Made by a program: the position numbers and the translations under genes | Notes under the pieces: generated by a model | What the model was told of the DNA's origin: nothing | Database searches by the model: none | What the model saw: the letters and a program-made list of their open reading frames with translations, nothing else | DNA from: Vibrio sp. 14G-20 | Lineage (GTDB): Bacteria > Pseudomonadota > Gammaproteobacteria > Enterobacterales > Vibrionaceae | Assembly (NCBI RefSeq): GCF_026241515.1 | Contig: NZ_JAPHPW010000020.1 | Coordinates: forward strand, 1-64,000 | Direction: 5' to 3' | Length of the DNA: 64,000 nucleotides | In this document: in pieces, positions 9,190-18,153 of the stretch | Layout: each line of letters begins with the position of its first letter | Numbering within the stretch: the stretch's first letter is position 1

Positions 9190-9370
9190 TCCATCATACC
9201 AATCGTAGTAAATAACGAATCATCCTAGCGGGTTAAAGCGCTCGATAACTACGTTAGAATTTTTGATTGTATAATCATTATTTATCGAAAAATTCTTCCT
9301 TGTTCTCAATCCTTTTTCTGCGCTATTTCTGCAAATTTACTTACTGTGATTGGTATCAGTTTCTAGAGTT

Positions 9371-9395
9371 CAGCTCCTTCGGGGGCTGTTTTTTT
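9371..9395 (+). terminator. UUCG-loop terminator after porin
   Basis: CAGCTCC-TTCG-GGGGCTG forms a 7-bp stem (one G-U pair) with the very stable cUUCGg tetraloop, followed by seven T residues. It lies 180 bp after the porin stop. Confidence 0.85.
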
Positions 9396-9440
9396 ATCTG
9401 CATTATAAATGCTTGTCTTATTCTTGCCGCTGATCTTGTC

Positions 9441-9539
9441 ATACTCCAAATACTCCAAATACTCCAAATACTCCAAATACTCCAAATACTCCAAATACTC
9501 CAAATACTCCAAATACTCCAAATACTCCAAATATTCCAA
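9441..9539. repeat. 9-bp tandem repeat, 11 copies
   Basis: Ten perfect copies of ATACTCCAA in direct tandem, then an eleventh with one change (ATATTCCAA). The array is intergenic and downstream of the porin terminator. Such homogeneous arrays tend to vary in copy number by slipped-strand pairing. Confidence 0.97.
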
Positions 9540-9910
9540 GTTCGTAATAACAACCGTTACTCGAATTGAGTTCTATTTATTTTATTTGAACTGACTTTCG
9601 TAAATTGAATCGTGATTAATAGACCTTTTATATCCAACTATCGGTAATATTAATATCTGTAAGTCTCAGGTAAGCCGTAGGCAGAAATAAAAATAGCGTG
9701 GGATCAAGGCTGAGAACTGAGTGACCCGTTATTTATATCGATTCGTATAAGCTCAATTCGTATAAACCATCGTTCCACATAAGCGATAGATTCAACAATA
9801 GATCAGAGAGAGCTTTGAGAGCAAAGGCCGGGCTTGATAGCCTAGGGCAGAATTAAAGCCTTTGAGCAGAATAGAGTATTAGAGCAGAACAGAGAGCAGA
9901 AAAAATAGGA

Positions 9911-9943
9911 CGATAAAAAGCGCCTACAGAATCGGGGCGCTCT
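9911..9943 (-). terminator. Terminator after GH81
   Basis: On the minus strand, AGCGCC and GGCGCT pair around an 11-nt loop and are followed by TTTTTATCG. It is about 55 bp past the GH81 stop. Confidence 0.75.
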
Positions 9944-9995
9944 ATTTATTATTCTTCAATGAATGGGGGGATCATTAAAGAATGGTTATAGGTAA

Positions 9996-12773
9996 TTACC
10001 GTAGCGTAAATCCATTTGGCTCGGCAATAACAACAGTGCCATCGCTAAATGTCACGGTCTTGTCTGAATTCCCATAGTTATAAACTGCGTAGGTTTTCTG
10101 ACGAGCATTTTCAAATACGACCGCAGATGGGTAATCGGCTTTTATATCGGATTGCATTGCACCCAACTGTTTCCAAGTGTGCAACCAGTGATAGGTATGG
10201 GCCTTGCTTGAACCACGTTCTACTACGTAGTCTCCGTAACTTTCGTAGTCGGAAATAGCGGCGTCAGGGTTGTGCATGGCGATAATGTTCCACCAAATAT
10301 CACGCCATTCATCTTCACCTAGACCAGACGGTTTGCCGTTGGTTGATTCACTCAACCCAAGGTCAATATAATCGTTCATATAATCAGAGTGTTGGCCAAG
10401 GTGCAGCGACAATGTATTTGAAGGCAAGCCTTGAATACCAAGTATATGGGTATATTTTGGGCTAAACCATGTAGAGAAAGTCGCACCATCGCCCCAAATA
10501 ATAGACGTTGTTATACGGTTATAGCTTGGTGGGAAGTTATCTTTATCGGTATCGTTATTTTCAGCTGTATAAGCATCAATATTGTTCCAATATTCCCAAA
10601 ATGAGTTAGTCGTGGATGCATGGGTATACATACCGCGTTCAACGAATTCATCTTTGCCCGTTGCTAAACCGTAAAGAACCATGGCGCCATACGCATTGGC
10701 CGCTTCAGATGTGGATTCATTGTTGTTTCCGCGCGTGAAGTTAACCATGCCAGACGCCCATGAGAAGCCGTTAGCAGGATCAAAGTGGCGCATATAAGGG
10801 AACATGTTGTCGCCTTTACCTGCGGCATAGTCGCGGATCAATAACTCAATCATAGGTCCGTATTGTGCGTCACTACACCAACTCACATCTTGGCGGCAAA
10901 TCTCGGCAGCAGCTCGCACGAAGTACCCATAATGAAAATGGTGATCGTTTAATTGCTGGTGGGATAAAAATGACTCTTTAATACCGAGTAATGTATTCCA
11001 CTGTTGGTCGTAGACAAAATACTTTTCTGTATCGAGATCGCCAGTTGAATTTGCAGTAAACCAATCTTCTAACTCAACCTTAAGCCACTGAATAAATTGT
11101 GAATTCTGAGCTTCTAGGCCTAGCGAATCACTGATGGCTGCCAACTCTGCTACTTGTCCATAAATTTTACCTGCCCAGTATGTGTCGGTATATTCTCCCT
11201 TTTTCGTGTAACCGTCGGAATCATATTCGTTGAGCCAATTTTCCTCGCCAAGAACGATAAAGTCATTGATATAAGCCGTTAATATTTCGGTATCTAATGC
11301 TGATGCATCGGTCGGTAAGTAGGGTAGAGCACCAATAAAAGGGATCGTGTAGTTAAATGAATCTGTTTGCGCGTACTTAATGACACCACGAGCGCTTCGC
11401 GTTTTGAATTCAGAATCAAGGGCAGTTTGGTTTTTCCATGCCATAGGGAAAAGGCCTGCAATTGTATCGACCTTTTGCCCGCTGCTATCTAAGTAAGAGT
11501 GAGTCACACTGACTTGACTGTTGTCACGATCTACGTGGTAGTCGACATCGACTGATTTCACGACGTTTCGAGCCTTAGGGGCATAGAATGCTACCTTTTT
11601 CTCGATGCTCATGTTGTCGTTAGGAAGTAGTGCGACGGTAAATTCGTTAGCTGCGTTGTTGATTCCAATATTGTCGCTGGTGGTATTCGTGAACTCAGTG
11701 TCGCCTTCACCAACGATCAATACTTCAGTTTTGTTGCCAGCTACATTCGTCCACACACCCATCGTGTTGTTGGCCGGTTGATGAGAAATGCCTTTTTCAC
11801 CACCGTCGGGTCTGAAGGTATGAAGTTCAGCTTTGCCGCTGTATACCTTAAAAAAAGCGTAAGGAGATCCGTGGACAAATGTCGCCTCCATGACAGGCGT
11901 GCCTTCCGGTGTCTGCCACTCTACGGTTACAGAGCCATCACTGGCATCTTGTAGTTTAGCTTCTAATTGATCGTGTTCAGTGTTCGTGATTGTTACACCA
12001 TCAAAAGTCTCGGCGAATGGATCAGGAATTTGATATTGGAATATATCGGCTCCAACGCCTCTTAGGCCAGAGGGGATACCTAAGATACGCACACCAGTAT
12101 TGGTAATACGAACTAACATTGGGTCAGGAGTCAGGTAGCCAGCATGATTAGGGTTGCCAATTTGCATCTCGCCCATAAAAGAAAGAGATCCCCACCAACG
12201 GTGAGCTTGCACGGGTTGAGTAGCAGCCTTACCTGTAACTTGTGGTATTACCGGTTGCGCTTCACCAATTGGACGACCGTTTGAGTCGCAGCCTGCAACT
12301 GCAGGGCTTACCACACCGGCACTATGGATCCAATGGCCGTAGTCTGTTGTACAACCGTAGCTCAAAGGGTTAAATTTTGTCGCTACGTTACCGGTACCAA
12401 ATACTAAGTAATCGCCAGTGGGTGGCGGGGTAGGGTTTCTTACTGTTACCGTTCGAATCTTTTCTGCTGTGTTTCCAGCCGTATCAGTGGCGCTGTAATG
12501 AATTTTATAGACCCCAAGTTGGTTTGAATCAACATTGTTGGTGATGTTGAGGTCAAGATCGGTATCCACATTGTCTGTTACGGTTGCACCTGGGTCGGTA
12601 TAGAGTTGCCCAATATCTGTGTAATCGCTTTCTTGACCGTTTAGCGTAATAACTGGCGCAATAGTGTCAATACTTGGAGCAGGAGTGCTGGTCCCATCGC
12701 CACTGCTGCCTCCACAGGCTGTTAACGCTAAAGCGAGTGAGATAGGTACATATAGTTTGTTGTATTTATGCAT
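9996..12773 (-). CDS. GH81 endo-beta-1,3-glucanase lipoprotein
   Basis: Endo-acting beta-1,3-glucanase of family GH81. The 925-aa product has a lipoprotein signal (LALTACGG, Cys20) and an Ig-like domain of the DUF5011 type at about residues 37-113 (PVITLNG, then DPGATVTDN and YSATDTAGN). The GH81 region covers about 120-925 and carries NDHHFHYGYF (Asp near 610) and NNNESTSEA (Glu near 686 and 690), matching the catalytic Asp and the two Glu residues four apart known in this family. A ribosome site AGGGG precedes the ATG. It is transcribed alone, converging on the porin, with a LacI-type operator 113 bp upstream. GH81 and GH16 have complementary endo modes on laminarin. Confidence in the family is high; cell-surface versus periplasmic location is not decided by sequence. 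Confidence 0.94.
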   Translation of the reverse strand: MHKYNKLYVPISLALALTACGGSSGDGTSTPAPSIDTIAPVITLNGQESDYTDIGQLYTDPGATVTDNVDTDLDLNITNNVDSNQLGVYKIHYSATDTAGNTAEKIRTVTVRNPTPPPTGDYLVFGTGNVATKFNPLSYGCTTDYGHWIHSAGVVSPAVAGCDSNGRPIGEAQPVIPQVTGKAATQPVQAHRWWGSLSFMGEMQIGNPNHAGYLTPDPMLVRITNTGVRILGIPSGLRGVGADIFQYQIPDPFAETFDGVTITNTEHDQLEAKLQDASDGSVTVEWQTPEGTPVMEATFVHGSPYAFFKVYSGKAELHTFRPDGGEKGISHQPANNTMGVWTNVAGNKTEVLIVGEGDTEFTNTTSDNIGINNAANEFTVALLPNDNMSIEKKVAFYAPKARNVVKSVDVDYHVDRDNSQVSVTHSYLDSSGQKVDTIAGLFPMAWKNQTALDSEFKTRSARGVIKYAQTDSFNYTIPFIGALPYLPTDASALDTEILTAYINDFIVLGEENWLNEYDSDGYTKKGEYTDTYWAGKIYGQVAELAAISDSLGLEAQNSQFIQWLKVELEDWFTANSTGDLDTEKYFVYDQQWNTLLGIKESFLSHQQLNDHHFHYGYFVRAAAEICRQDVSWCSDAQYGPMIELLIRDYAAGKGDNMFPYMRHFDPANGFSWASGMVNFTRGNNNESTSEAANAYGAMVLYGLATGKDEFVERGMYTHASTTNSFWEYWNNIDAYTAENNDTDKDNFPPSYNRITTSIIWGDGATFSTWFSPKYTHILGIQGLPSNTLSLHLGQHSDYMNDYIDLGLSESTNGKPSGLGEDEWRDIWWNIIAMHNPDAAISDYESYGDYVVERGSSKAHTYHWLHTWKQLGAMQSDIKADYPSAVVFENARQKTYAVYNYGNSDKTVTFSDGTVVIAEPNGFTLR

Positions 12774-12885
12774 GTTTTTGACCCCTAAATAGGATGATAA
12801 TATAAGCTGTTTTATGGGTATAAAATGCTATGAAATCTTCATGGTTCTTAGGTTTTAAACACTTCATATCCGTTTCTGACTATAA

Positions 12886-12897
12886 GATAGCGCTTAC
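12886..12897. promoter_or_regulatory. LacI-type operator before GH81
   Basis: GATAGCGCTTAC matches the locus palindrome (one mismatch in the left arm). The 297-bp gap around it, between GH81 and the LacI gene upstream, contains nothing else I can name. Confidence 0.55.
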
Positions 12898-13070
12898 TTT
12901 GCGGCTTGTCTCTTATGGCTATATAGCTTATAGCTCTTGAGCAGCTTCTTGGTGACTGTTACTAATATTCATTCAAATAATAGTTAATAATTAAGCACTA
13001 AATAGCTATCGTCAAAAAGTAAAACGTTTATCTATTTTAATATTGTATTTATTAATGCGTTGTTAATAAG

Positions 13071-14090
13071 CTAGTGGTGTTGATTTAGGTCTTTTACTGA
13101 GTCCCTGATTTCAAGCGACGGTGTCAGTTTTTTCCCTTTTAGTATTTCTTTATTTGATAATTGGTCTATCAGCATTTGACCCGCGAGTCTGCCCATATCA
13201 TGGATAGAGAACCCAACCGTTGTTAGTAAAGGTCGCAGGTGTTTAGACATTAGATCGTTATCAAAGCTCACTATTGATAAGTCTTCGCCAACCTGAAGGT
13301 TGTGTTGTGAGCATGCATCATAGACCGCTAAGGCGATGTTATCATTTTGACAAAAAACTCCAGTAATATCGTTCATGGTCTGAATGAGATGGTTTGCTTT
13401 CACTAGGTTATCTTTGTGGTCGAATCGCCCTTCTACAATCAGTGACGGGTCATAATCGATGTTGGATTCTGCCAGTGCTTTCATATAGCCGAGTAATCGG
13501 TCTCTCGCTTCATGTTTGACTAAGGGGCCAGTAATACAAGCGATTCGTCGATGGCCGTTATCAATCAAGTGCTGCGTAGCAAGGTAGCCACCAAGCTCGT
13601 TGTCAACATACAAACAGTGTTGTTCAAGGTCAGGTAAGTGGCGATTTAAAACGACAAAGTTTTTGAAGCTTGTTACATGATCGATTAACGTCGAATCACA
13701 CATTTGATCGGCATGAACAATCGCACCATCCACTTGTTTCGACCGCAGAAAAGTCAGTGACTCGGTCTCTTTTTCAAGTGAATCTTGACCGCTTGTTACA
13801 ATGAGATGTAAACCCAGTTTATAGATTTCATTTTCTGTGGCGTGCATTAGAGGGCCGTAAAAGGGGCCATCCAAGCTACCCACCAGCATGCCGATACTGT
13901 TGGATTTTTTAGTAGCGAGGGCTTTCGCCGTTGAGTTAGGCGTATAACCTAACTCTTCAATAGCATTGAGAACCTTGATTAAGTTTCTTTCTTTTACAGT
14001 AGATTGTTGGTTTATAACTCTAGATACTGTCGCTTGAGAAACGTTGGCATATTCAGCGACCTCTTTTATGGTAATTGTATTCTTATCCAT
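13071..14090 (-). CDS. LacI-family transcriptional regulator (copy 1)
   Basis: 339-aa LacI/GalR repressor. The helix-turn-helix TIKEVAEYANVSQATVSRV at residues ~6-25 and a hinge region (TPNSTAKALA) precede a periplasmic-binding-protein-like effector domain. It diverges from the ABC transporter operon across 400 bp that contain two identical operators in opposite orientation. The protein is strongly similar over its whole length to the regulator at 23765-24781, and the recognition helices are identical, so both probably read the same GAAAGCGCTTTC-like sites. The ligand is probably a gluco-oligosaccharide or a product of its phosphorolysis; this is inferred from context. The ribosome site is weak. 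Confidence 0.88.
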   Translation of the reverse strand: MDKNTITIKEVAEYANVSQATVSRVINQQSTVKERNLIKVLNAIEELGYTPNSTAKALATKKSNSIGMLVGSLDGPFYGPLMHATENEIYKLGLHLIVTSGQDSLEKETESLTFLRSKQVDGAIVHADQMCDSTLIDHVTSFKNFVVLNRHLPDLEQHCLYVDNELGGYLATQHLIDNGHRRIACITGPLVKHEARDRLLGYMKALAESNIDYDPSLIVEGRFDHKDNLVKANHLIQTMNDITGVFCQNDNIALAVYDACSQHNLQVGEDLSIVSFDNDLMSKHLRPLLTTVGFSIHDMGRLAGQMLIDQLSNKEILKGKKLTPSLEIRDSVKDLNQHH

Positions 14091-14205
14091 GATATTAAAT
14101 TCTACCTGTTAAATATAATCTTTAATTGCATTCTCAATGGATTCATACCATTAAAAATATCTTATCCAAGGCCGGTAAATTAATATTACCTCAAAAAACA
14201 ATTTT

Positions 14206-14217
14206 GTAAGCGGTTTC
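14206..14217. promoter_or_regulatory. LacI-type operator (LacI copy 1 side)
   Basis: GTAAGCGGTTTC, the exact reverse complement of the site at 14429-14440. It would allow autoregulation of the leftward LacI gene. Confidence 0.65.
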
Positions 14218-14428
14218 TTTTGGGGCGGTCATCACATTTGCGATGAAATGAGCGAGAGAATTGCTTCTTCGCAAGTTATTGAAAAATATGGTTTTATTTT
14301 TTTGCTGGTTTTCTGTTTTATTTAACTTATTGATTTTAAGGTGTTAATTTCTGATGTGATGGTGTTGGCAAAACATCATGGGGAGTTTGTGTCCGCCATA
14401 TGTTTGCCTTAGGATTTTAATTAAAAAT

Positions 14429-14440
14429 GAAACCGCTTAC
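14429..14440. promoter_or_regulatory. LacI-type operator before ABC operon
   Basis: GAAACCGCTTAC, 50 bp upstream of the binding-protein ATG. Its centre is 223 bp from that of the inverted twin at 14206. Confidence 0.65.
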
Positions 14441-14490
14441 TTTTTGTTAGTGTGGCTTGTAAGCCACTGCATTGGATAAAGGGAATATTT

Positions 14491-16134
14491 ATGAAGAAAC
14501 ATGCATCTATAGTGTCGGTTGTAATCAGTGCGGCACTTAGCAGTGGTTTATATGCAGCAGATGTTGATCAGTTTGAACAGGGAGGGTCAATCTCTGTCCC
14601 TATCATCAATACCGGTTTTCTAGACAACTACAACCCATATACAACAAAAGATATCTTACATGGGACGATGTTTGAGCCGTTGATGGTGTTTAACAACATG
14701 ACCGACGAGACTCATTGGCGTTTGGCTGAGTCTGCAACGTATTCTGACGATCTTAAGTCAATCACGTTGAAAATCAGACAAGGACTAAAATGGTCTGATG
14801 GCAGTGCATTATCAGCTGAAGATGTGGTTTATAGCTTTGAATTAGCAAAAGAAAACCCTGCATTTGACCAGAAGGGGATCTGGGCTGAGAATCGATTAAT
14901 CAATATTGAAGCGACCGATGAAACAACGATAGTGTTCAATATTGCACAGCCTGACACGACGTTTTTGTGGAACCTCGCGGCTTATCACATTGTGCCTAAA
15001 AAAGTGTGGGGGCTACAAAAAGACTTAACAACGTTTACCAACCCAAACCCTATTGGCAGTGGGCCGATGACACAAGTGAGCTATCTTAAATCACAACAAA
15101 TGGAACTGTGTCGTAACCCGCATTACTACCTTGAGAACCGCCCTTATTTAGATTGCATTACTTTCCGTTCATATAACGATAACTCTCAAATTCAACCGGC
15201 GCTTATCAAAGGAGAGATCGACTGGGGTTCGAACTTCATTGCTGATATCGAAAATACCTTTGTTGCCCGTGATCCTGACAACAACCACTTTTGGTATCCA
15301 GCGAACGACGCTATCCACTTATATTTAAATACTAAAGAAGCGCCTTTTAATGATGTGAAGGTTCGCCAAGCGCTATCTGTTGCTTTAGACAGAGAACTGA
15401 TTGTGGATATTGCAGCGTATGGCTATCCGACAGCAAACTTTAATCCTGGTGGCATTGGTGAGCTGTATCAATCTGATATTGATCCCAAGGTGAACGAGAA
15501 ATACGGCTACCTAACGCAATATTCCCCTGAACTTGCGTCTGATTTGTTAGATCAAGCAGGAATCATTGACCGAAATGGTGATGGGTTTCGTGATCTTGCA
15601 AGCGGTGAAACGTTTGAGTTTGATATCGAAGTCGTCAATGGTTGGACTGACTGGATTCAAGTTGTCCAGATGGCGACAGAGTTTTATGAAGAGATAGGCG
15701 TTAAGTCGAACGTTAAAACAGTCGACTGGGCCGTGTACGACAAAAATCTGAAAGACAGTAAATATAAAGTTTCGATTAACTGGTCTATGGCTGCAGCAAA
15801 CCCAATCGTAGCGTATCAAGAGTACTTCTCTTCTGACCGAATCGGTAAAACTTGGCATGCAGGTCATGGTATCAATAGCCCTGAAATTGATGCGTTGATT
15901 GACAGTTTTGGGAAAACAAACGATAGCACCAAGCAATCCCAAATTTTGTCAGAGCTACAAGAGTTCACGGCGCAAAACCTTCCATTCATCCCTTTGTACT
16001 CGAACCCTACATGGTTCCAATACAGCGAGTCGAAGATCACGGGTTGGCCGAGTAAAGAGAACCCATATATTCAACCCGTTTTTTATGATGGCGGTAAACG
16101 CGTAATCATTCTTAATAACTTACACCTTAAATAA
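14491..16134 (+). CDS. ABC transporter solute-binding protein (family 5, beta-glucan oligosaccharide type)
   Basis: Periplasmic binding protein of the oligopeptide/opine family (SBP_bac_5), 547 aa. A signal peptide ends LYA-AD after residue ~21. The fold is the long Opp/Dpp type with IKGEIDWGSN and FNDVKVRQALSVALDR segments that are typical of the family. In Vibrio, this family also carries sugars: the chitobiose operon has the same order of binding protein, two permeases, two ATPases and then a phosphorylase. By that analogy and by neighbours I infer beta-1,3-gluco-oligosaccharides as substrate. ATG 14491 is preferred over GTG 14452 because AAAGGGA lies 6-7 nt upstream and the signal peptide then starts MKKHAS. 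A GC-rich hairpin separates it from the permease genes and could raise its level relative to them. Confidence 0.9.
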   Translation: MKKHASIVSVVISAALSSGLYAADVDQFEQGGSISVPIINTGFLDNYNPYTTKDILHGTMFEPLMVFNNMTDETHWRLAESATYSDDLKSITLKIRQGLKWSDGSALSAEDVVYSFELAKENPAFDQKGIWAENRLINIEATDETTIVFNIAQPDTTFLWNLAAYHIVPKKVWGLQKDLTTFTNPNPIGSGPMTQVSYLKSQQMELCRNPHYYLENRPYLDCITFRSYNDNSQIQPALIKGEIDWGSNFIADIENTFVARDPDNNHFWYPANDAIHLYLNTKEAPFNDVKVRQALSVALDRELIVDIAAYGYPTANFNPGGIGELYQSDIDPKVNEKYGYLTQYSPELASDLLDQAGIIDRNGDGFRDLASGETFEFDIEVVNGWTDWIQVVQMATEFYEEIGVKSNVKTVDWAVYDKNLKDSKYKVSINWSMAAANPIVAYQEYFSSDRIGKTWHAGHGINSPEIDALIDSFGKTNDSTKQSQILSELQEFTAQNLPFIPLYSNPTWFQYSESKITGWPSKENPYIQPVFYDGGKRVIILNNLHLK

Positions 16135-16143
16135 ATTCATATA

Positions 16144-16161
16144 GGAGGGGGTAGCCCCTCC
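16144..16161 (+). other. Intercistronic stem-loop after binding-protein gene
   Basis: GGAGGGG-GTAG-CCCCTCC forms a 7-bp GC-rich stem with a 4-nt loop and no T-run, between the binding-protein stop and the permease ribosome site. Such hairpins often stabilise the upstream mRNA or dampen read-through. Confidence 0.6.
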
Positions 16162-16179
16162 CACTGTAAGGATGGCGTT

Positions 16180-17154
16180 ATGTCGTTTCTTGTTCGCCGG
16201 TTTGGCTTTTACTTTACTGCTTTTTTAATAGCAATATCTTTCAATTTTATGCTTCCTCGGTTGATGCCGGGTGATCCGGTTGATGCGCTTTTTGCTGCCG
16301 CTCAAGGCCGTATGGACCCTGCTCAAATGGATGCGGTTCGTGAAATGTATGGTTTTGTTGATGGCAATATTTTTGAGCAATATTTTGCTTACATGAAAAG
16401 TGTGTTTACATTGGATTTGGGACCATCTGTGTTGATGTTCCCTGTGAGTGTGTCTGATGTGTTGGCAATGGCACTCCCCTGGACCATGTTTTTAGCGTTA
16501 GGGTCGTTGATTGTTGCTCTGATTATTGGTGTCAGCATTGGCACTTATGCTTCTTATCGTCGTGAAGGTCTGTTCGGGCAACTCGTGCCACCGATTTTGG
16601 CATTCATTAGTAACTTTCCTTACATCGTTACTGCTCTGCTGCTGTTTTATTTCTTTGGTTTGAAGCTTGAACTGCTCCCATTAGCTTATACCTACGACCC
16701 TTCCTTAGAGCCAGGTATGACGTGGGAGTTTATCTCGAGCGTGGCAAAACATGCTGTGTTACCTGTTGGCTCAATGGTTATCGTTGGCATCTCGACTTGG
16801 GTGTTCAATATGCGTAATGCGATGATCAATGTATTAGGAGAAGACTACGTGACGATGGCTGAAGCCAAAGGGCTAAGCAGTTATCGCGTGATGTCTCGAT
16901 ATGCGGGTCGAAATGCCATTCTTCCAGTCGCTACGGCTATCGCGATGGCGATTGGTTTCTCATTTGCGGGCTCAATCATGACGGAAGTTGTTTTTAACTA
17001 TCAAGGCTTAGGCAACATTCTATTAAAAGGTATCGTCGCTCGAGATTATCCACTCATTCAAGCAATTTTGCTTATCTTGGTTACTGCCGTACTCACTGCC
17101 AATTTCATCGCTGATCTGCTTTACGTTTGGCTCGACCCTCGTATCTCTAATTAA
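16180..17154 (+). CDS. ABC transporter permease 1 (Opp/Dpp B type)
   Basis: Inner-membrane permease of the DppB/OppB class, 324 aa with about six membrane segments. The N-terminus (LVRRFGFYFTAFLIAISFNF) is the usual first helix of this class, and the EAA loop EAKGLSSYRVMSRYAGRNA contacts the ATPases. AAGGATG precedes the ATG. The second permease starts 9 bp after the stop, consistent with one operon. Expected to form the channel for gluco-oligosaccharides together with the product of 17164-18153. Confidence 0.9.
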   Translation: MSFLVRRFGFYFTAFLIAISFNFMLPRLMPGDPVDALFAAAQGRMDPAQMDAVREMYGFVDGNIFEQYFAYMKSVFTLDLGPSVLMFPVSVSDVLAMALPWTMFLALGSLIVALIIGVSIGTYASYRREGLFGQLVPPILAFISNFPYIVTALLLFYFFGLKLELLPLAYTYDPSLEPGMTWEFISSVAKHAVLPVGSMVIVGISTWVFNMRNAMINVLGEDYVTMAEAKGLSSYRVMSRYAGRNAILPVATAIAMAIGFSFAGSIMTEVVFNYQGLGNILLKGIVARDYPLIQAILLILVTAVLTANFIADLLYVWLDPRISN

Positions 17155-17163
17155 GGCCATCAC

Positions 17164-18153
17164 ATGGATAATCTAATCACCAATAAAACCGTTGCGTCTG
17201 GCCAAAATTTGTCAGCGCGTGAACCGAAATACTCTTGGAAAAATGTTAAGCAAATCTGCGGAAAAGTGTACGCCTTTTTCTACGGCAACCCGCCTGCAAT
17301 TATCGGCACGTTTTTGCTGACAATCATATTGGTGGGTGCATTAATGGCGCCTGTTTTGGCAACTCATAACCCAGAGAAGCGCGTCGCAAGGCCTCATGTT
17401 GCACCGAGTAGTGAACACATATTTGGCACCACACGCAGTGGACGAGACGTATACAGCCAAGTGTTGCATGGCGCGAGAAAATCGCTCACGGTGGCGATTT
17501 CGGCAGGCGTTATTGCTATGACGATCGCTGTGTTAGTTGGCGTTTCATCGGGCTACTTCGGTGGCAAGATAGATGATCGACTGAATTTCTTAACTAACGT
17601 TTTCTTAGTGTTCCCACAGCTCCCTCTTTTGATTGTGTTAGCGGCATTTTTGGGGCAAGTGGGGTCGCTTGTGATTACCGTGTTGTTGGGCATTACTTCG
17701 TGGCCATGGGGGGCGAGGGTCATTCGCGCTCAAACAATGGCAATACGCAGTAAAGAGTTCATCATTTCTGCAGAGGTAATGGGCGAGTCCAAAGTTCGTA
17801 TTATTCTCGTCGAGATCCTACCGAATTTAGTTTCAATCGTTTTTGGTGGCTTCCTTGGAACCGTGATTTATGCCATGGGCTCAGAAGCGGGTTTAGGTAT
17901 TTTGGGCTTGGGCGATGCGACAGAAGTGAGCTGGGGTTCGATGCTGTATTGGGCGCAAACTTCTTCATCTTTATATACAGGCGCTTGGTGGGAAATGCTG
18001 ATTCCTGCACTGGCTCTTGCCATTACGGGTGGGGCACTGGCTTTGATCAACATGTCGATTGACCAAGTGAGTAATCCGAAACTCAGAACGGGCCCACATA
18101 TCAAACTTTGGCACAAACTTAAAAAAGAAGCGGATAAGCGCAGAGGTTTATGA
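17164..18153 (+). CDS. ABC transporter permease 2 (Opp/Dpp C type)
   Basis: 329-aa permease of the DppC/OppC class: a cytoplasmic N-terminal tail, one membrane helix near residues 42-62, the conserved HIFGTTRSGRDVYSQ loop (FGTDxxGRDxxS type) and then five helices with an EAA-like loop SAEVMGESKVRIILVEILP. It partners the permease encoded just upstream. The stop codon overlaps the start region of the first ATPase gene, which points to translational coupling. Confidence 0.9.
   Translation: MDNLITNKTVASGQNLSAREPKYSWKNVKQICGKVYAFFYGNPPAIIGTFLLTIILVGALMAPVLATHNPEKRVARPHVAPSSEHIFGTTRSGRDVYSQVLHGARKSLTVAISAGVIAMTIAVLVGVSSGYFGGKIDDRLNFLTNVFLVFPQLPLLIVLAAFLGQVGSLVITVLLGITSWPWGARVIRAQTMAIRSKEFIISAEVMGESKVRIILVEILPNLVSIVFGGFLGTVIYAMGSEAGLGILGLGDATEVSWGSMLYWAQTSSSLYTGAWWEMLIPALALAITGGALALINMSIDQVSNPKLRTGPHIKLWHKLKKEADKRRGL

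Larger units (their letters stand above)
9190..9995. other. Convergent intergenic region with tandem repeat
   Basis: 806 bp between the converging porin and GH81 genes. It holds a terminator for each gene and an 11-copy 9-bp tandem repeat (listed separately). Reading frames through the repeat stay open on both strands only because the unit is a multiple of three without stop codons; I see no real gene here. Confidence 0.7.
14091..14490. promoter_or_regulatory. Divergent promoter region, LacI copy 1 and ABC operon
   Basis: 400 bp of AT-rich DNA with two LacI-type operators and no gene. The in-frame GTG at 14452 before the binding-protein gene lacks the better ribosome site found at ATG 14491. 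Confidence 0.6.

Noticed and set aside
9236..9246. TAAAGCGCTCG after the porin gene as a LacI-type site
   Set aside because: Only one half matches, and it lies downstream of a gene.
9267..9594. Open frames across the 9-bp repeat on both strands (LQI, YSK and IWS repeats)
   Set aside because: The unit length is a multiple of three and lacks stops in any frame, so openness is automatic; no ribosome site or conserved domain.
14452..14490. GTG start 13 codons upstream for the ABC binding protein
   Set aside because: ATG 14491 has a better ribosome site and gives a standard signal peptide.
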